34,717 nucleotides of DNA from an uncultured Acidobacteriia bacterium (GCA_903925015.1 CAIYDY010000395.1:1-34717); one strand, 5' to 3'. Counted from the first letter of the stretch, positions 1 through 9,474 are shown. Translations and numbers: made by a program. The notes: generated by a model from the letters alone, not told the origin.

Positions 1-1881
1 ATCTCCATGGTGAACCAGGTGACCTTGGGTGTGAACTACTTCCTGCAAACGTTCAATGATTCGAATACCGGATTCAACCCGATTGCGCTCGGCCTGAACA
101 CCGGCGTGACGGAACCGACCCTGATTGGGTCGCCCAAGATGACCATTTCCGGCTTTGATTTTGTGGGTGCCAGCAACCCGCTTGGTCGCATCGACACCAC
201 GGGCCACATCACGGACAACCTCTCGATCACCTCGAAGGGCCACTTGTGGAAATTCGGCGGCGAATACCGGCGGGCGGTTCTCGACGTGTTCTACGACATC
301 AACAAGCGCGGTACGTTCACTTTCGACGGTACGCGTGGACCGTGGTCGACGGACACGACCCTGTCCGGCAACCTGCGCTCCTTGGCCGACTTCCTCGCCG
401 GCACGCCCAGCAACTCCAATGGTGCGACCATCGCGCGCGGCCAGCTGCAACGGCTCTATTTGCAGAACTCCTTTGACTTCTGGGCGGGTGACACCTGGCA
501 GGTCACGCCTCGGCTGAGCCTCAACTATGGCGTCCGCTATACGTATCACGGACCGCTGTACGACGACAAGAATTCGATCACGAACTTCGTCCCGTCGATT
601 GGCTTCGTGACCCCCGGCAAGGATTTCGGCTCGCTCTATCCGAAGGATTGGAACAATTTGGCACCGCGTCTTGGATTTGCTTGGACGCCGTCAAAGGATT
701 CCAAGACCTCCATCCGTGGCAGCGTGGGTGTGTTCTACGACGTGCCCGCACTCAACTTCTTTACTGCCAACACTGGCGTGCCGAATGGCGGCGCGGCGGG
801 TGTGAACGCCAACCCCGGCGGGGCCAATCCCGTTTATACCCTTTCGGTGAAGAACGTCACGTTCACGCCGGGTGCGGCGATCTTCGGCACTGCCGCTCCC
901 ACTCCCCCCTTCGGCGCCTTCGGGATTAGCCAGGACTACCGGACGCCCTATATCTACAACTACAACCTGAACGTCCAACGGCAGGTTTCACGGGCAACGG
1001 TCCTGCAGCTCGGGTATGTGGGCAGCAGCGGTCGTAAACTTTCGGTTTTGCGCGATATCAACCAGGCGGTGGTCACCAACGGTGTCGCCGTTCGGCCTTA
1101 TGCGACGCAATACCCGAACTTGTCGGCCATCGACCAGGCTGAATCAATCGCCAACTCGAACTATAACTCGTTGCAGTTCCAAGCGCGGCAGAACTTCTGG
1201 AATGGACTTTCCGGGATGTTCAACTACACGTTTGCCCATGCGATCGACTATACGTCGGACGTGCGGAACACGGGTCCCACCATCAGCTCCAATCTGAGGA
1301 CTGAACGAGGCAGTTCGACGTTCGACATCCGTCAGATTGTGACCAGCTTCCTGAGCTACGAGGTCCCGACCTTTACCAAGGCGGCCCCCCGGCTGATGAA
1401 GGGCTGGCAGTTGAACTCGCTGTTCACCTTCCACGGCGGTTCTCCTTTGAACATTTTGGCGGGTTCGAACGTGAGCTTGACCGGCGAGAACCGCGACCGT
1501 GTGGACCTTGTGGGTGATCCATTCGCCAATGTCCCCACGCTGACAGGGACAACGGCTGTTCAGTACTTCAACAAGGCGGCATTTGCGAAACCGGCGAACG
1601 GGACGTTCGGGAACTTGGGACGGAACGCGTTCTACGGCCCCGGCTTCGGCTCGGTCGATTTCTCAGTGTTCAAGAAGACGCCGATCACGGAGCGGATTTC
1701 CACCGAATTCCGCGTCGAGATCTTCAATATCTTGAACCGCACGAACTGGGCCAATCCGAACACGACTCTTTCGAGTTCCAGCTTCGGCCAATTGACCCAG
1801 ACGCGGAACGGTAGCTCAGCACCTGGGTTGGGCTTCGGTGAACCCCGCAATGCGCAGTTGGCGTTGAAGATTATCTTCTAG
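1..1881 (+). CDS. TonB-dependent receptor, C-terminal part (5' truncated by window)
   Basis: The reading frame is open from the first base, so the N-terminus (signal peptide, carboxypeptidase-like domain, plug) lies outside the window. About 626 residues of outer-membrane beta-barrel are visible, with alternating aromatic/polar strands. Typical blocks are a YGVRY strand near residue 175, a YNYNLNVQRQ strand near residue 320 and an EIFNILNRTNW segment near the end. The protein ends in ...LALKIIF, with the C-terminal Phe expected of a barrel inserted by the BAM machinery. The pattern matches the large receptors abundant in Acidobacteria that are annotated as TonB-dependent or carboxypeptidase regulatory-like proteins. 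It probably imports a large substrate across the outer membrane; the substrate cannot be read from sequence. The gene is closed by a strong terminator and faces an NHL-repeat gene. Confidence 0.88.
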   Translation: MSMVNQVTLGVNYFLQTFNDSNTGFNPIALGLNTGVTEPTLIGSPKMTISGFDFVGASNPLGRIDTTGHITDNLSITSKGHLWKFGGEYRRAVLDVFYDINKRGTFTFDGTRGPWSTDTTLSGNLRSLADFLAGTPSNSNGATIARGQLQRLYLQNSFDFWAGDTWQVTPRLSLNYGVRYTYHGPLYDDKNSITNFVPSIGFVTPGKDFGSLYPKDWNNLAPRLGFAWTPSKDSKTSIRGSVGVFYDVPALNFFTANTGVPNGGAAGVNANPGGANPVYTLSVKNVTFTPGAAIFGTAAPTPPFGAFGISQDYRTPYIYNYNLNVQRQVSRATVLQLGYVGSSGRKLSVLRDINQAVVTNGVAVRPYATQYPNLSAIDQAESIANSNYNSLQFQARQNFWNGLSGMFNYTFAHAIDYTSDVRNTGPTISSNLRTERGSSTFDIRQIVTSFLSYEVPTFTKAAPRLMKGWQLNSLFTFHGGSPLNILAGSNVSLTGENRDRVDLVGDPFANVPTLTGTTAVQYFNKAAFAKPANGTFGNLGRNAFYGPGFGSVDFSVFKKTPITERISTEFRVEIFNILNRTNWANPNTTLSSSSFGQLTQTRNGSSAPGLGFGEPRNAQLALKIIF

Positions 1882-1899
1882 CTTGGAACTTTCGAAGTA

Positions 1900-1950
1900 C
1901 GCAAAAAGGTACGGCTCGGACGAAACTTGTCCGGGCCGTACTTTTTTGCG
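1900..1950. terminator. Bidirectional rho-independent terminator
   Basis: A long hairpin lies between two convergent genes. The core arms are GTACGGC-TCGGAC (1909-1921) and GTCCGG-GCCGTAC (1929-1941), with one wobble pair and a 7-nt loop. The core is extended by CGCAAAAAG on the left and a six-T run plus GCG on the right. The outer A and T runs give a U-tract on either strand, so it can end both the receptor mRNA and the leftward NHL-protein mRNA. Confidence 0.9.
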
Positions 1951-1965
1951 CTTTGGTTTGTGACG

Positions 1966-4900
1966 CTATTGCTTTACGTAGATTTGGACCAAGCGTCCCT
2001 GTCGCACATCGGCGCTCGGGAAGGAATCCTGCAGGATGATCACGTTGGTGGGAAAACCCGCCTGCGTGATGGTGTCCGCAGGGAGCTTTACGTTGACCTG
2101 CCACACGCCCACCAAGCCTGGAGCCAAGCCCGCGTACTGGACATCGGATCCGGTCAGCACGTGGTTCGGGGAGATGAAGACGGTGGGAGGACGGGACGAC
2201 GGAACCGCTCCGGTCGGGGCAGTACCGTCCGCCGGGGCTCCGTCGATGAAGCCTTGCCCAGTGCCGTAGAAGGTGATGTAGTGGCCGGCGATCGCGGGCG
2301 TTTTTTCGGTATTGAGCTTGCCGTCCTCGTTGGCCGCTACTGCCGTACCGCTTCCGTTGGCGTCCTGGGTGAAAATTCCAGGCTGAGCGGTTGCCATGGA
2401 GACAGTGGTGGCACCCAATAGGCGACCGGTTGTGGATTCCAAGACCAGCAAATCCGCAGTACCGCTGGTGGGGGCCCGGTTGGGGACTTGGAAATTGATC
2501 TGATCGGTCCCGGCGAAGAACAAGGGGACTGAAGCGTTGTTGAAAAGCACCTGCAAGCCGCTCAACTCGCGTGGCAGCGGGATCGCCGTCGCCGACTGGG
2601 TTTGCGTCCCAAACTGGTGGAAATTCCCGGTGGAGTAGAGCGCCGCGATCATTCCCGGGGCCAATCGGTTGGGATTCATGTAGTTGGCGGCGTTGAGCGC
2701 GGAAAGTCCGGGGTAATGGATGACCACCCGGCTCCCGGAATCGGCGATGAATACATTCCCCCACGCATCCTCAGTTAGTGCGCGCGGCGCGAAACCGCTC
2801 AGTGTCAGGTTGGACGAAAAATTCGTTGCGGCGAGCGAATTGAATTTCGGAAAGCGAATCGACGAGTTGGTGCCGGCATCTGTCACCCAAATGTCGCCCG
2901 TCACGGTGCCAACGTGTATGCCGACAGGTCTTTGAAGGCCTGTCTGGAGTGTTATCGCGGCAAACGAGCCCGAGGCATCGGTGGGAGCATGGTCGAAGAT
3001 CAAGACGCGCCCGTTATTGGAATCAGCTACATAGAGGTGGTCATCCTCGTCCGTGGCGATGTGGCGTGGAGCGTTGAATTGGTTGGTTCCGTTGCCCGAT
3101 CCTGTCGTCGTGAAGTCCGGTTGTCCGAAGACGATGGTCGCGGCCATTCCATTGGTGAAGGTCTCGGAGGTGCCGGGGAAGTAGAGCACCCGATGGTGGA
3201 GGACATCGGAAACCAGAAGCCCATTTCCACTGGCTTGGGCCAGTCCGTATGGGGCGTTCATGGTGCGGGCGGTTGGGTCGGGGATCTTGCTGAAGAAATT
3301 CAGCTGGCCAAGCACCAGATCGGCCGGCTGCATCACACCGGGTTTGTAATTTTCGAACGGTTTGGGGAACCGGAGAACCCGTCCATTGCCGGTATCGGCA
3401 ACGTAAAGATTGCCGGAGGGATCCACGTAGAGGCCGATGGGGGAGTACAGGCTGGTCTGGGTGGGCTTGGTGATATCGTTCGCGGGATAGTTCACCAGCG
3501 TGTGCTGGAAATCGGGCTGTCCGATGACGATATCGGCCTTGGCGCCGGGTTGGATGTTCCGAAGGTCCTTGAATCCGAGGATCCGGTTGTTGCCCGCGTC
3601 GGCGACGTAGAGGTGGGGAGGGTTGGAGCTGAGATCCACGGCGACGCCCGCCTCACCCGCCGAGAAGTTGAATTCGCGGCCCTCCACCAAATTCGGGGAG
3701 CCGAGATCCATGGAGTCCTGGCCGAGCACACGTGTGGCAGGGCCAAGTGTGCCTCCCGGGCGCGGTAGGACTACGACCCGGTGGTTGCCGGAATCCACCA
3801 CGTACAATTCATTGCCGTAAAATGCGGCGGCGGAGGGACGGAAGAGCGTGGAGGCCGACGGCATCGGTTGGCCCTGATTCGCGGATCCGCTGAAAAAGTC
3901 CTTCTGACCCGCAACTTCGACCGCACCTTGGGTCAAGGTATTCGAAGTGAATTGATCGGCGGGAGGATAGATCAATACCCGGTGGGCGCTGGCATCGGCG
4001 ACGCCGATTCGATCGCCGAGGCTGAACAAGCCTGCGGGGCCCGCGCCAAGTTGCAAATCGCTAATTGTCTGGGTGCCCGGATCGGTCGAGACGCCGATGA
4101 TGCGGGACGCGGCCTCGCCGTTATAAAAAGGCGGATTCCAAACGAGGATGCGTCCCCGGCTGGCGGTCAAGGATTCCACCGCAAACAGTCGCCCCGCGCT
4201 GTCGAATGCGATGCCCGACGGGTTGCCGATTGCGGTCAGGGAGGTTGCCGTGGTTACCGTCGGGAACGAGTTGGTTGAAAAATCCTGCTGCCCCAGTACG
4301 ATATCGGCGGCCGGGCCAGGTGCTGCGGTCGCGTCCAACGACTTGGCCGGATACCGGAGTATGCGGTTGTTTCCGGCGTCAGTAATCCAAAGATTGCCCG
4401 ATGCATCAAAGGTGATGCCGGAAAACAGCAGAGAGGTTGCGGTTGTGAACGCAACGGTGCTGGCCGAGATGCCTCCGCGGTTGGCACCGTTGGTCGTGAA
4501 TGCGGATTGGCCGATGACCAAATCCGGAAGTTGGCTCCCACTCTGGCTGAAGGGTTTGGGGAAGCGCAAAATCCTGTTGTTGCCGGCATCGACCACGTAA
4601 AGATTCCCTGAGGAGTCCACCGCAAGCGAGGTCGGGGCTGTCATGCCCGTTGCACGGGAGCCTTGCGGGCCTTGGGAGCCGGTGGTCTGGAAATCCGGCT
4701 GTCCAATGACGATATCGGCCGGGGTTCCATTCTTGAATCCAATGGCACTGCGGAAACCCAGAATCCGGCTATTCGCCGTATCGGCAACGTACAGCGCCGG
4801 CGGGTTGGTGCTGGTGTCCAGAGCGATGCCCTGGGGGTTGTCGAACTCGCGGCCTTCGACGAGGTTCGGGTTCTGCGTATTGAGCTTGGTTGTGGTTTGC

Positions 4901-5019
4901 CCGACGACGCGGGATGGGGACGGGTTCAGCGTGATCTGGGCCCACACGGGACTTGCACACGAAGCGAGCGCGGCCAAGATCAAGTACTGTCTGAACGCGG
5001 AAAATAGGGTGCGCACCAA
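1966..5019 (-). CDS. Secreted NHL-repeat beta-propeller protein with Solibacter-type C-terminal domain
   Basis: This 1017-residue protein starts with a signal peptide (MVRTLFSAFRQYLILAALA, then an alanine-rich cleavage region). Many NHL-type blades follow, with the recurring pattern LYVADTANSRILGF or LYVVDAGNNRILRFP alternating with ADIVIGQPDF-like segments. The propeller region looks internally duplicated: the phrase NLVEGREF followed by the same blade order occurs near residue 53 and again near residue 445. The last roughly 240 residues match the pattern of the Solibacter C-terminal domain family (TIGR03437): LSGLQVLFNNASVPLFF, then QINFQVP, a PGIFT block, GHYITFYGTGQG, and YAGLAPGLVGVWQVNV. 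Function is unknown; such proteins are presumed extracytoplasmic binding or scaffold proteins. It is divergent from mqnA, with a short shared upstream region. Confidence 0.88.
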   Translation of the reverse strand: MVRTLFSAFRQYLILAALASCASPVWAQITLNPSPSRVVGQTTTKLNTQNPNLVEGREFDNPQGIALDTSTNPPALYVADTANSRILGFRSAIGFKNGTPADIVIGQPDFQTTGSQGPQGSRATGMTAPTSLAVDSSGNLYVVDAGNNRILRFPKPFSQSGSQLPDLVIGQSAFTTNGANRGGISASTVAFTTATSLLFSGITFDASGNLWITDAGNNRILRYPAKSLDATAAPGPAADIVLGQQDFSTNSFPTVTTATSLTAIGNPSGIAFDSAGRLFAVESLTASRGRILVWNPPFYNGEAASRIIGVSTDPGTQTISDLQLGAGPAGLFSLGDRIGVADASAHRVLIYPPADQFTSNTLTQGAVEVAGQKDFFSGSANQGQPMPSASTLFRPSAAAFYGNELYVVDSGNHRVVVLPRPGGTLGPATRVLGQDSMDLGSPNLVEGREFNFSAGEAGVAVDLSSNPPHLYVADAGNNRILGFKDLRNIQPGAKADIVIGQPDFQHTLVNYPANDITKPTQTSLYSPIGLYVDPSGNLYVADTGNGRVLRFPKPFENYKPGVMQPADLVLGQLNFFSKIPDPTARTMNAPYGLAQASGNGLLVSDVLHHRVLYFPGTSETFTNGMAATIVFGQPDFTTTGSGNGTNQFNAPRHIATDEDDHLYVADSNNGRVLIFDHAPTDASGSFAAITLQTGLQRPVGIHVGTVTGDIWVTDAGTNSSIRFPKFNSLAATNFSSNLTLSGFAPRALTEDAWGNVFIADSGSRVVIHYPGLSALNAANYMNPNRLAPGMIAALYSTGNFHQFGTQTQSATAIPLPRELSGLQVLFNNASVPLFFAGTDQINFQVPNRAPTSGTADLLVLESTTGRLLGATTVSMATAQPGIFTQDANGSGTAVAANEDGKLNTEKTPAIAGHYITFYGTGQGFIDGAPADGTAPTGAVPSSRPPTVFISPNHVLTGSDVQYAGLAPGLVGVWQVNVKLPADTITQAGFPTNVIILQDSFPSADVRQGRLVQIYVKQ

Positions 5020-5085
5020 CTACCAGTATCCAACAGTTCAGAGCTGGCAGTCCAACGCGGAAACAGGCGGGTCCTAGAATGGTGT

Positions 5086-5838
5086 TTGCGCGTCTCCGCT
5101 GTTAGCTACCTCAATACTTGGCCGCTCGTCTGGGGTTTCCTCCATGGCGAACAGCGGGGTCTCTACGATTTCCGGTTCGACCTGCCGGCGGTTTGCGCGA
5201 AAGCCGTGGCTGACGGTGATGCCGAGATTGGACTCGTTCCCTGCGCCGAAGTCGAGCGCCAAGGCTTGGATTTCCTGCCCGATGTGGGAATTGCGTGCGA
5301 AGGTCCGGTGCGGAGCATTCTGCTGGTGTCCAAAAAGCCGTATTCCGAAATCCGGACCTTGGCTGCGGATTCCAGTTCGCGCACGTCCGTCGCTCTGACC
5401 CGGATTCTGCTCCGCGAACGATACGGCTGCAAGCCCATGATCACGCGTCAGGCTCCGGAACTGGAGTCGATGTTGGCGGAATCGGACGCCGCCTTGATTA
5501 TTGGTGACCCCGCGCTGCATTTGGATCCGGCCACGCGTCCCTACCGGGCGATGGACTTGGGTGCCGAGTGGACCGATTTTACCGGACTTCCCATGGTTTT
5601 TGCCGTCTGGGCTGGTCGGGCCCGGGAGTTGGCGCGCGTGGACCCGGCCGCGTTTGTGGATTCCTATCGATGGGGTCAGGCGCACCTGAATGAAATTGTG
5701 CGCAGGTCCGGGGAAGAGCGCGGCTTTTCGGAGGCCGTAGCCCACGAGTACCTCACCCGATACATCCAGTTCGAATTGGGACCCCGGCACCATGAGGGCT
5801 TGAAGCGGTTCCGGGAGTTTGTGCGGACTTTGGATTAG
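5086..5838 (+). CDS. mqnA: Chorismate dehydratase MqnA (futalosine pathway)
   Basis: The 250-residue protein has the family N-terminal signature VSAVSYLNTWPL, followed by a periplasmic-binding-protein-like fold: GDAEIGLVPCAEV near residue 45 and LLVSKKPYSEIRTLAADSSSRTS near residues 80-100. MqnA dehydrates chorismate to 3-[(1-carboxyvinyl)oxy]benzoate, the first step of the futalosine route to menaquinone. The start is TTG at 5086, the only start codon in frame that leaves the conserved N-terminus intact; an ATG at 5079 is in another frame. A GGCGGG stretch just upstream could serve as a ribosome site. No other mqn gene is in the window, so the pathway appears to be scattered. MqnD is a related family, but the YLNTWPL motif and the length favour MqnA. 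Confidence 0.88.
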   Translation: MRVSAVSYLNTWPLVWGFLHGEQRGLYDFRFDLPAVCAKAVADGDAEIGLVPCAEVERQGLDFLPDVGIACEGPVRSILLVSKKPYSEIRTLAADSSSRTSVALTRILLRERYGCKPMITRQAPELESMLAESDAALIIGDPALHLDPATRPYRAMDLGAEWTDFTGLPMVFAVWAGRARELARVDPAAFVDSYRWGQAHLNEIVRRSGEERGFSEAVAHEYLTRYIQFELGPRHHEGLKRFREFVRTLD

Positions 5839-5911
5839 CCGGTTTTGGTCCGAGCCCCACCCTAAACTTTTTCGCTTGGCTTGCCGATGTAAGATTGTGA
5901 ATGCGAGGCTG

Positions 5912-6841
5912 ATGGCAATCCGGGCGAGAGCCGCGAATCTAAAAATCGAGTACAGGCAGCCCGTCATCGACGCGGGACTTCGTCAGCTCGCACCTGCCTT
6001 CGACGGAATTCATTTTGCCCGACGTGACGGTGATTCGGGTGTCGTCGTTGGGGATGCACTCCATTTATTGTCATTGTTCCAACCGGAGACGTTTCGATGC
6101 TGTGTCACCAGTCCGCCCTATTGGGGGCTGCGGGATTACGGAATTCCGGGTCAGATTGGCGCCGAAATGGACATTGAGCAATACATTGCCCATTTAACGG
6201 GGGTGTTTAGAGAGGTCCGCCGGGTCTTGCGGGCGGACGGCACCCTGTGGTTGAACATTGGAGACTCCTACACAAGCGGCGGCAGGACTTGGCGGCACAC
6301 CGACAAGAAAAACCCCGCAAGGGCCATGGATTACAGGGCACCAACACCATCAGGATTGAAGCCGAAGGATCTGATCGGCATTCCTTGGAAGATAGCATTC
6401 GCATTACAAGCCGATGGGTGGTATCTACGTTCGGACATCATCTGGAACAAGCCCAACTGCCAGCCTGAATCGGTGCGAGACCGTCCGACGCGTTCGCACG
6501 AATATGTCTTTCTGCTATCCAAATCGGAACACTATTTTTACGATGCGGATTCTGTAAAGGAGCCTGCCTTGACCACTAACAGCAACGGTGGTTTGCGGAA
6601 CCGCCGGACTGTTTGGAATGTCAACACGGAGCCGTACCCTGAAGCGCACTTCGCCACGTTTCCGGCGGCGCTTGTGCGGCCCGCCGTCCGCGCGGGTACC
6701 GAGCCCGGAGATTATGTTTTGGACCCTTTTCTTGGGTCCGGCACGGTGGGGCAGGTTGCACTTGAAGAGGACAGACGCTTCATCGGTATCGAGTTGAAGC
6801 CTGAATACGCAGCCCTGTCCATTGACCGGTTGGGGTGGTAG
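5912..6841 (+). CDS. Type II DNA methyltransferase, beta class, probable N4-cytosine
   Basis: With the ATG at 5912 (preceded by GAGG) the protein has 309 residues. The frame extends further upstream, but that part is unlike the family. The catalytic motif IV is TSPPY (residues 66-70). The S-adenosylmethionine-binding motif I, DPFLGSGT (271-278), comes near the C-terminus, which is the beta-class order. SPPY rather than DPPY points to N4-cytosine methylation. The next gene is 6 bp downstream and encodes an XcyI-like nuclease, so the enzyme should modify the same site and protect the host. The prototype M.XcyI acts on CCCGGG; that specificity is inferred here only from the partner. Base composition is visibly less GC-rich than in the neighbouring genes, consistent with acquisition by transfer. 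Confidence 0.87.
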   Translation: MAIRARAANLKIEYRQPVIDAGLRQLAPAFDGIHFARRDGDSGVVVGDALHLLSLFQPETFRCCVTSPPYWGLRDYGIPGQIGAEMDIEQYIAHLTGVFREVRRVLRADGTLWLNIGDSYTSGGRTWRHTDKKNPARAMDYRAPTPSGLKPKDLIGIPWKIAFALQADGWYLRSDIIWNKPNCQPESVRDRPTRSHEYVFLLSKSEHYFYDADSVKEPALTTNSNGGLRNRRTVWNVNTEPYPEAHFATFPAALVRPAVRAGTEPGDYVLDPFLGSGTVGQVALEEDRRFIGIELKPEYAALSIDRLGW

Positions 6842-6847
6842 ACACCG

Positions 6848-7834
6848 ATGGTGATGTCATTTGCACCCCTATCGCCGGATCTGCAGATATCGTTCTATTC
6901 TCGGTTGCGGACCGTGCGCAGTCTTTACTTGCACGATGCGCTGCGCAGCACCTTGGAGGCCGCAGACTTGGATTTGGGCCTTGTTGACGCCGAACTGCGA
7001 GAGTTTGCGGACCGTAGTACACTCCGTCGTCTCGCTGCACACGGGATCAGAGGCGAAGTATTTTTCCCGGTCCCGTATCTTCTGGGGCGAAACCCCTTCT
7101 TATTGGGCTACTACAGACTTCTATTAGGGTTTTCCCAGAAAGCGTTTTACGGCCAAGGCCCCTTCGGAAAGTTTGGCGGCATGGAAGAGACTGGGAAAGT
7201 GCGTGCTGGAATCGAATCCGCACTCCCGACGCTTTGCGCAAGCCTTGCGGTTAGCGTATCCGTGCTGGTATCGGAGATCGACCCGATTCATCAAGGAATC
7301 GTGCACGAACTCCAACTCTTGACCTTGGGGCCGCAATTCCGGGGCGGGAACAACAATGACATTGGACGGAAAGCGATGGAGAGGCTCCGTGGGTTACTTG
7401 TGGGGATGATCGCACCGTACAAGCCGGTGATGGCGGGCCACAGTATGGCCTTTCAAAACGATTCAGGGCTAACTTGCCACGTCCGCTTTGCATCGGACCC
7501 CGACGTTACATTCACACAGGAGTTGGGCGGCCAGAAGCGGCATCTCCTTGCAATCGAGTTAAAGGGCGGCAAGGACATCTCCAATGTATGGAATCGCCTG
7601 GGGGAAGCCGAGAAGAGCCACCTAAGTGCCCACAAGGTCGCATTCAACGAACGCTGGACCGTCCTAAACGTGGATGTGGTCTCCGGCCTTGAAACCCTGT
7701 TGACGGCCAAAGAGAAATCATCCTCCACAACCCGATTTTTCTTCCTCGAGAAAATTTTGGACAAAACCTCCGACGAGGGTAAGAACTTCCGAGAGGTGCT
7801 CGGCTCGATACTCGGAGCACGACTGGATGGCTAG
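6848..7834 (+). CDS. XcyI-family type II restriction endonuclease
   Basis: The 328-residue protein carries the block LLGYYRLLLGFSQKAFY (85-101), which I recognise as characteristic of the XcyI family. Later comes a PD-(D/E)XK active site: P218-D219, then E237-L-K239 in AIELKGGKD, followed by SNVWNRLGEAEKSH (245-258). XcyI cuts CCCGGG. This enzyme would cut the same or a closely related CCGG-centred site, but specificity cannot be proven from sequence. It follows the methyltransferase stop by 6 bp on the same strand, the usual cotranscribed R-M arrangement. The reading frame is intact with both catalytic parts present, so it is probably active. The stop codon lies inside a 15-bp inverted repeat. 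CCCGGG sites do occur in the window (for example near 2655, 3755 and 5627), so the host would depend on the methylase. Confidence 0.82.
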   Translation: MVMSFAPLSPDLQISFYSRLRTVRSLYLHDALRSTLEAADLDLGLVDAELREFADRSTLRRLAAHGIRGEVFFPVPYLLGRNPFLLGYYRLLLGFSQKAFYGQGPFGKFGGMEETGKVRAGIESALPTLCASLAVSVSVLVSEIDPIHQGIVHELQLLTLGPQFRGGNNNDIGRKAMERLRGLLVGMIAPYKPVMAGHSMAFQNDSGLTCHVRFASDPDVTFTQELGGQKRHLLAIELKGGKDISNVWNRLGEAEKSHLSAHKVAFNERWTVLNVDVVSGLETLLTAKEKSSSTTRFFFLEKILDKTSDEGKNFREVLGSILGARLDG

Positions 7835-7866
7835 GAGCCACTGAGGGATGACCTAGCCATCCAGTC
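7821..7866. terminator. Perfect 15-bp inverted repeat at the end of the XcyI-like gene
   Basis: GACTGGATGGCTAGG (7821-7835) is followed after 16 nt by its exact reverse complement (7852-7866). The left arm contains the TAG stop of the nuclease gene, and the right arm ends 9 bp before the stop of the convergent PQQ-protein gene. There is no clear T-run on either side. It may be a shared transcription terminator or mRNA-stabilising hairpin. Confidence 0.6.
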
Positions 7867-7875
7867 AATTGCGGC

Positions 7876-9474
7876 CTACTTCTGGTAGTCTGGTTTTTCG
7901 TTCAAAGTAAAGGCGAACAGGGTGTCGCCCGCCGCGATTAGCACCGACTGCCGACCGTCCAACTCGTACGACATCGGCGCATTGCTGACCGACGAGCCCA
8001 ACGCCGCGTGCCACAACGGATCGCCCGTTTTGGCGTTCAGTGCGACGAAGTTGTTCGACGTGTCGCCCGCAAACAGCAGGTTGCCCGCCGTCGACATCAC
8101 ACCCGAGCGTCCTCCGGGACCTTCCCACTTGTGCTTCCACTTGATTGCGCCCGTGTTCACGTCGATGGCTTCGAGGATGGATTCCGAAAAGCCCCCGCGA
8201 TCCGTTCCGCCCCAGCCTTCCGGCTTGTCGTCGAGATCGTACAGGTACCAAACGGAATACGCTCGGGTCGCGTTGATATAGAACAGGCCGGTATCCGGGC
8301 TGTAGCTTGGCGGCGGCCAGTTTGCGGCTCCACCTTGGTTGGGCGAGACCAGTGCGCCGGCGAATTGCGGTTCCTTGGCTGGGTCCGGGATGGGCTGTCC
8401 GCGCTTATCGATACCCTTGGCCCAATTCGTCTTCACAAACTCCTTCGAGACGATCGCCTTTCCAGTCGCGCGCTCCAAGACAAAGAACCAGCCGTTGCGG
8501 CAGGCCATGGCCATCAGCTTGGTCTTCTTGCCCGCTACGGTGCCGTCGAACAGGACGGGCACTTCCACGTTGTCCCAGTCATGGGTATCGTGCGGCGAAG
8601 GCTGGAAGTACCACTGGAGTTTGCCGGTATCTGGATTCAACGCCACGATGGACGCCGTGTACAGGTTGTCCCCGGGGCGCTTCTGGCCCGCGATGACGGG
8701 CTGGGGGTTGCCTGTGCCGAGATAGATCAGGTTCAGCTCGGGGTCGTAGGTGGTGGTGCCCCAAGTCATGCCGCCACCATGGGCCGCCGCATCGAGATTG
8801 GGCCAGGTTTCGTAGCCGGGGTCGCCCTTCTTGAGGGGGACTGCGGACCAGTGCCATTGCAGGTCGCCGGTCTCGGGGTCGCGTGACTCGAAGTAGCCGG
8901 GAATGTCAAGATCGTCGCCGCTGACGCCGACCAGCACGTGGTTTTTCACGATGATCGGGGCGACGGAGGCGTAGTACATCTGGTCGAGGTCGCAAACCTG
9001 TTTGTGCCAGCGCTCGGAACCGTCCTTGATGTTGAGGGAGACGAGCTGGCAGTCGGGTGTTTCGAAATAGAGCCAGTTGCCGTAGATCGCTGCGCCACGG
9101 TTGCCGATATGGATACCGCCCTGCGACTTGTGTGCGTGGTGCCAGAGTTCATGGCCGTTGCGGGCGTCAAGGGCCCAGACATGGTCCGGAGCCGTGAGAT
9201 AAACCACGCCGTTGACTTCGAGCGGCGTACCCTTAATGGCAACACCAGCCGCGCCTGGAGCTGTGGACCGATAGATCCACTGGAGGCTCATGTTGAAGAC
9301 GTTGGTGGAGTTGATCGACTTCAAGGGGCTGAAGCGGCGACCGGAATAGTCACCGTTGTAGCCGGGCCACGTGTCGGTGGGCTGTTGGAGGAGCTTGGCC
9401 GGATTCAGCGGTTCTTGCCCGAACAGCGAGGCTGCGAGGGCGGCGAAGGCGATAATCGTGTGCGGGAATCTCAT
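7876..9474 (-). CDS. PQQ-dependent dehydrogenase-like eight-bladed beta-propeller
   Basis: The 532-residue protein has a signal peptide (MRFPHTIIAFAALAASLFGQ). The mature start is typical of quinoprotein alcohol/glucose dehydrogenases: WPGYNGDYSGRRFSPL. Propeller docking motifs recur (ALDARNGHELW, SRDPETGDLQW, ALNPDTGKLQW, AIDVNTGAIKWKHKW, ALNAKTGDPLW). The segment LNLIYLGTGNP and a HDWDN segment fall where these enzymes carry active-site residues. It probably oxidises an alcohol or sugar in the periplasm; the substrate is unknown. Its start codon overlaps the stop of the upstream cytochrome c gene by 4 bp (ATGA), so the two are translated together and the cytochrome is the likely electron acceptor. 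A catalytically inactive propeller is possible. Confidence 0.85.
   Translation of the reverse strand: MRFPHTIIAFAALAASLFGQEPLNPAKLLQQPTDTWPGYNGDYSGRRFSPLKSINSTNVFNMSLQWIYRSTAPGAAGVAIKGTPLEVNGVVYLTAPDHVWALDARNGHELWHHAHKSQGGIHIGNRGAAIYGNWLYFETPDCQLVSLNIKDGSERWHKQVCDLDQMYYASVAPIIVKNHVLVGVSGDDLDIPGYFESRDPETGDLQWHWSAVPLKKGDPGYETWPNLDAAAHGGGMTWGTTTYDPELNLIYLGTGNPQPVIAGQKRPGDNLYTASIVALNPDTGKLQWYFQPSPHDTHDWDNVEVPVLFDGTVAGKKTKLMAMACRNGWFFVLERATGKAIVSKEFVKTNWAKGIDKRGQPIPDPAKEPQFAGALVSPNQGGAANWPPPSYSPDTGLFYINATRAYSVWYLYDLDDKPEGWGGTDRGGFSESILEAIDVNTGAIKWKHKWEGPGGRSGVMSTAGNLLFAGDTSNNFVALNAKTGDPLWHAALGSSVSNAPMSYELDGRQSVLIAAGDTLFAFTLNEKPDYQK

Noticed and set aside
1871-2764. 297-codon frame inside the NHL gene in another phase
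   Set aside because: It is Arg/His/Gly-rich with no motif and fully contained within a well-supported gene.
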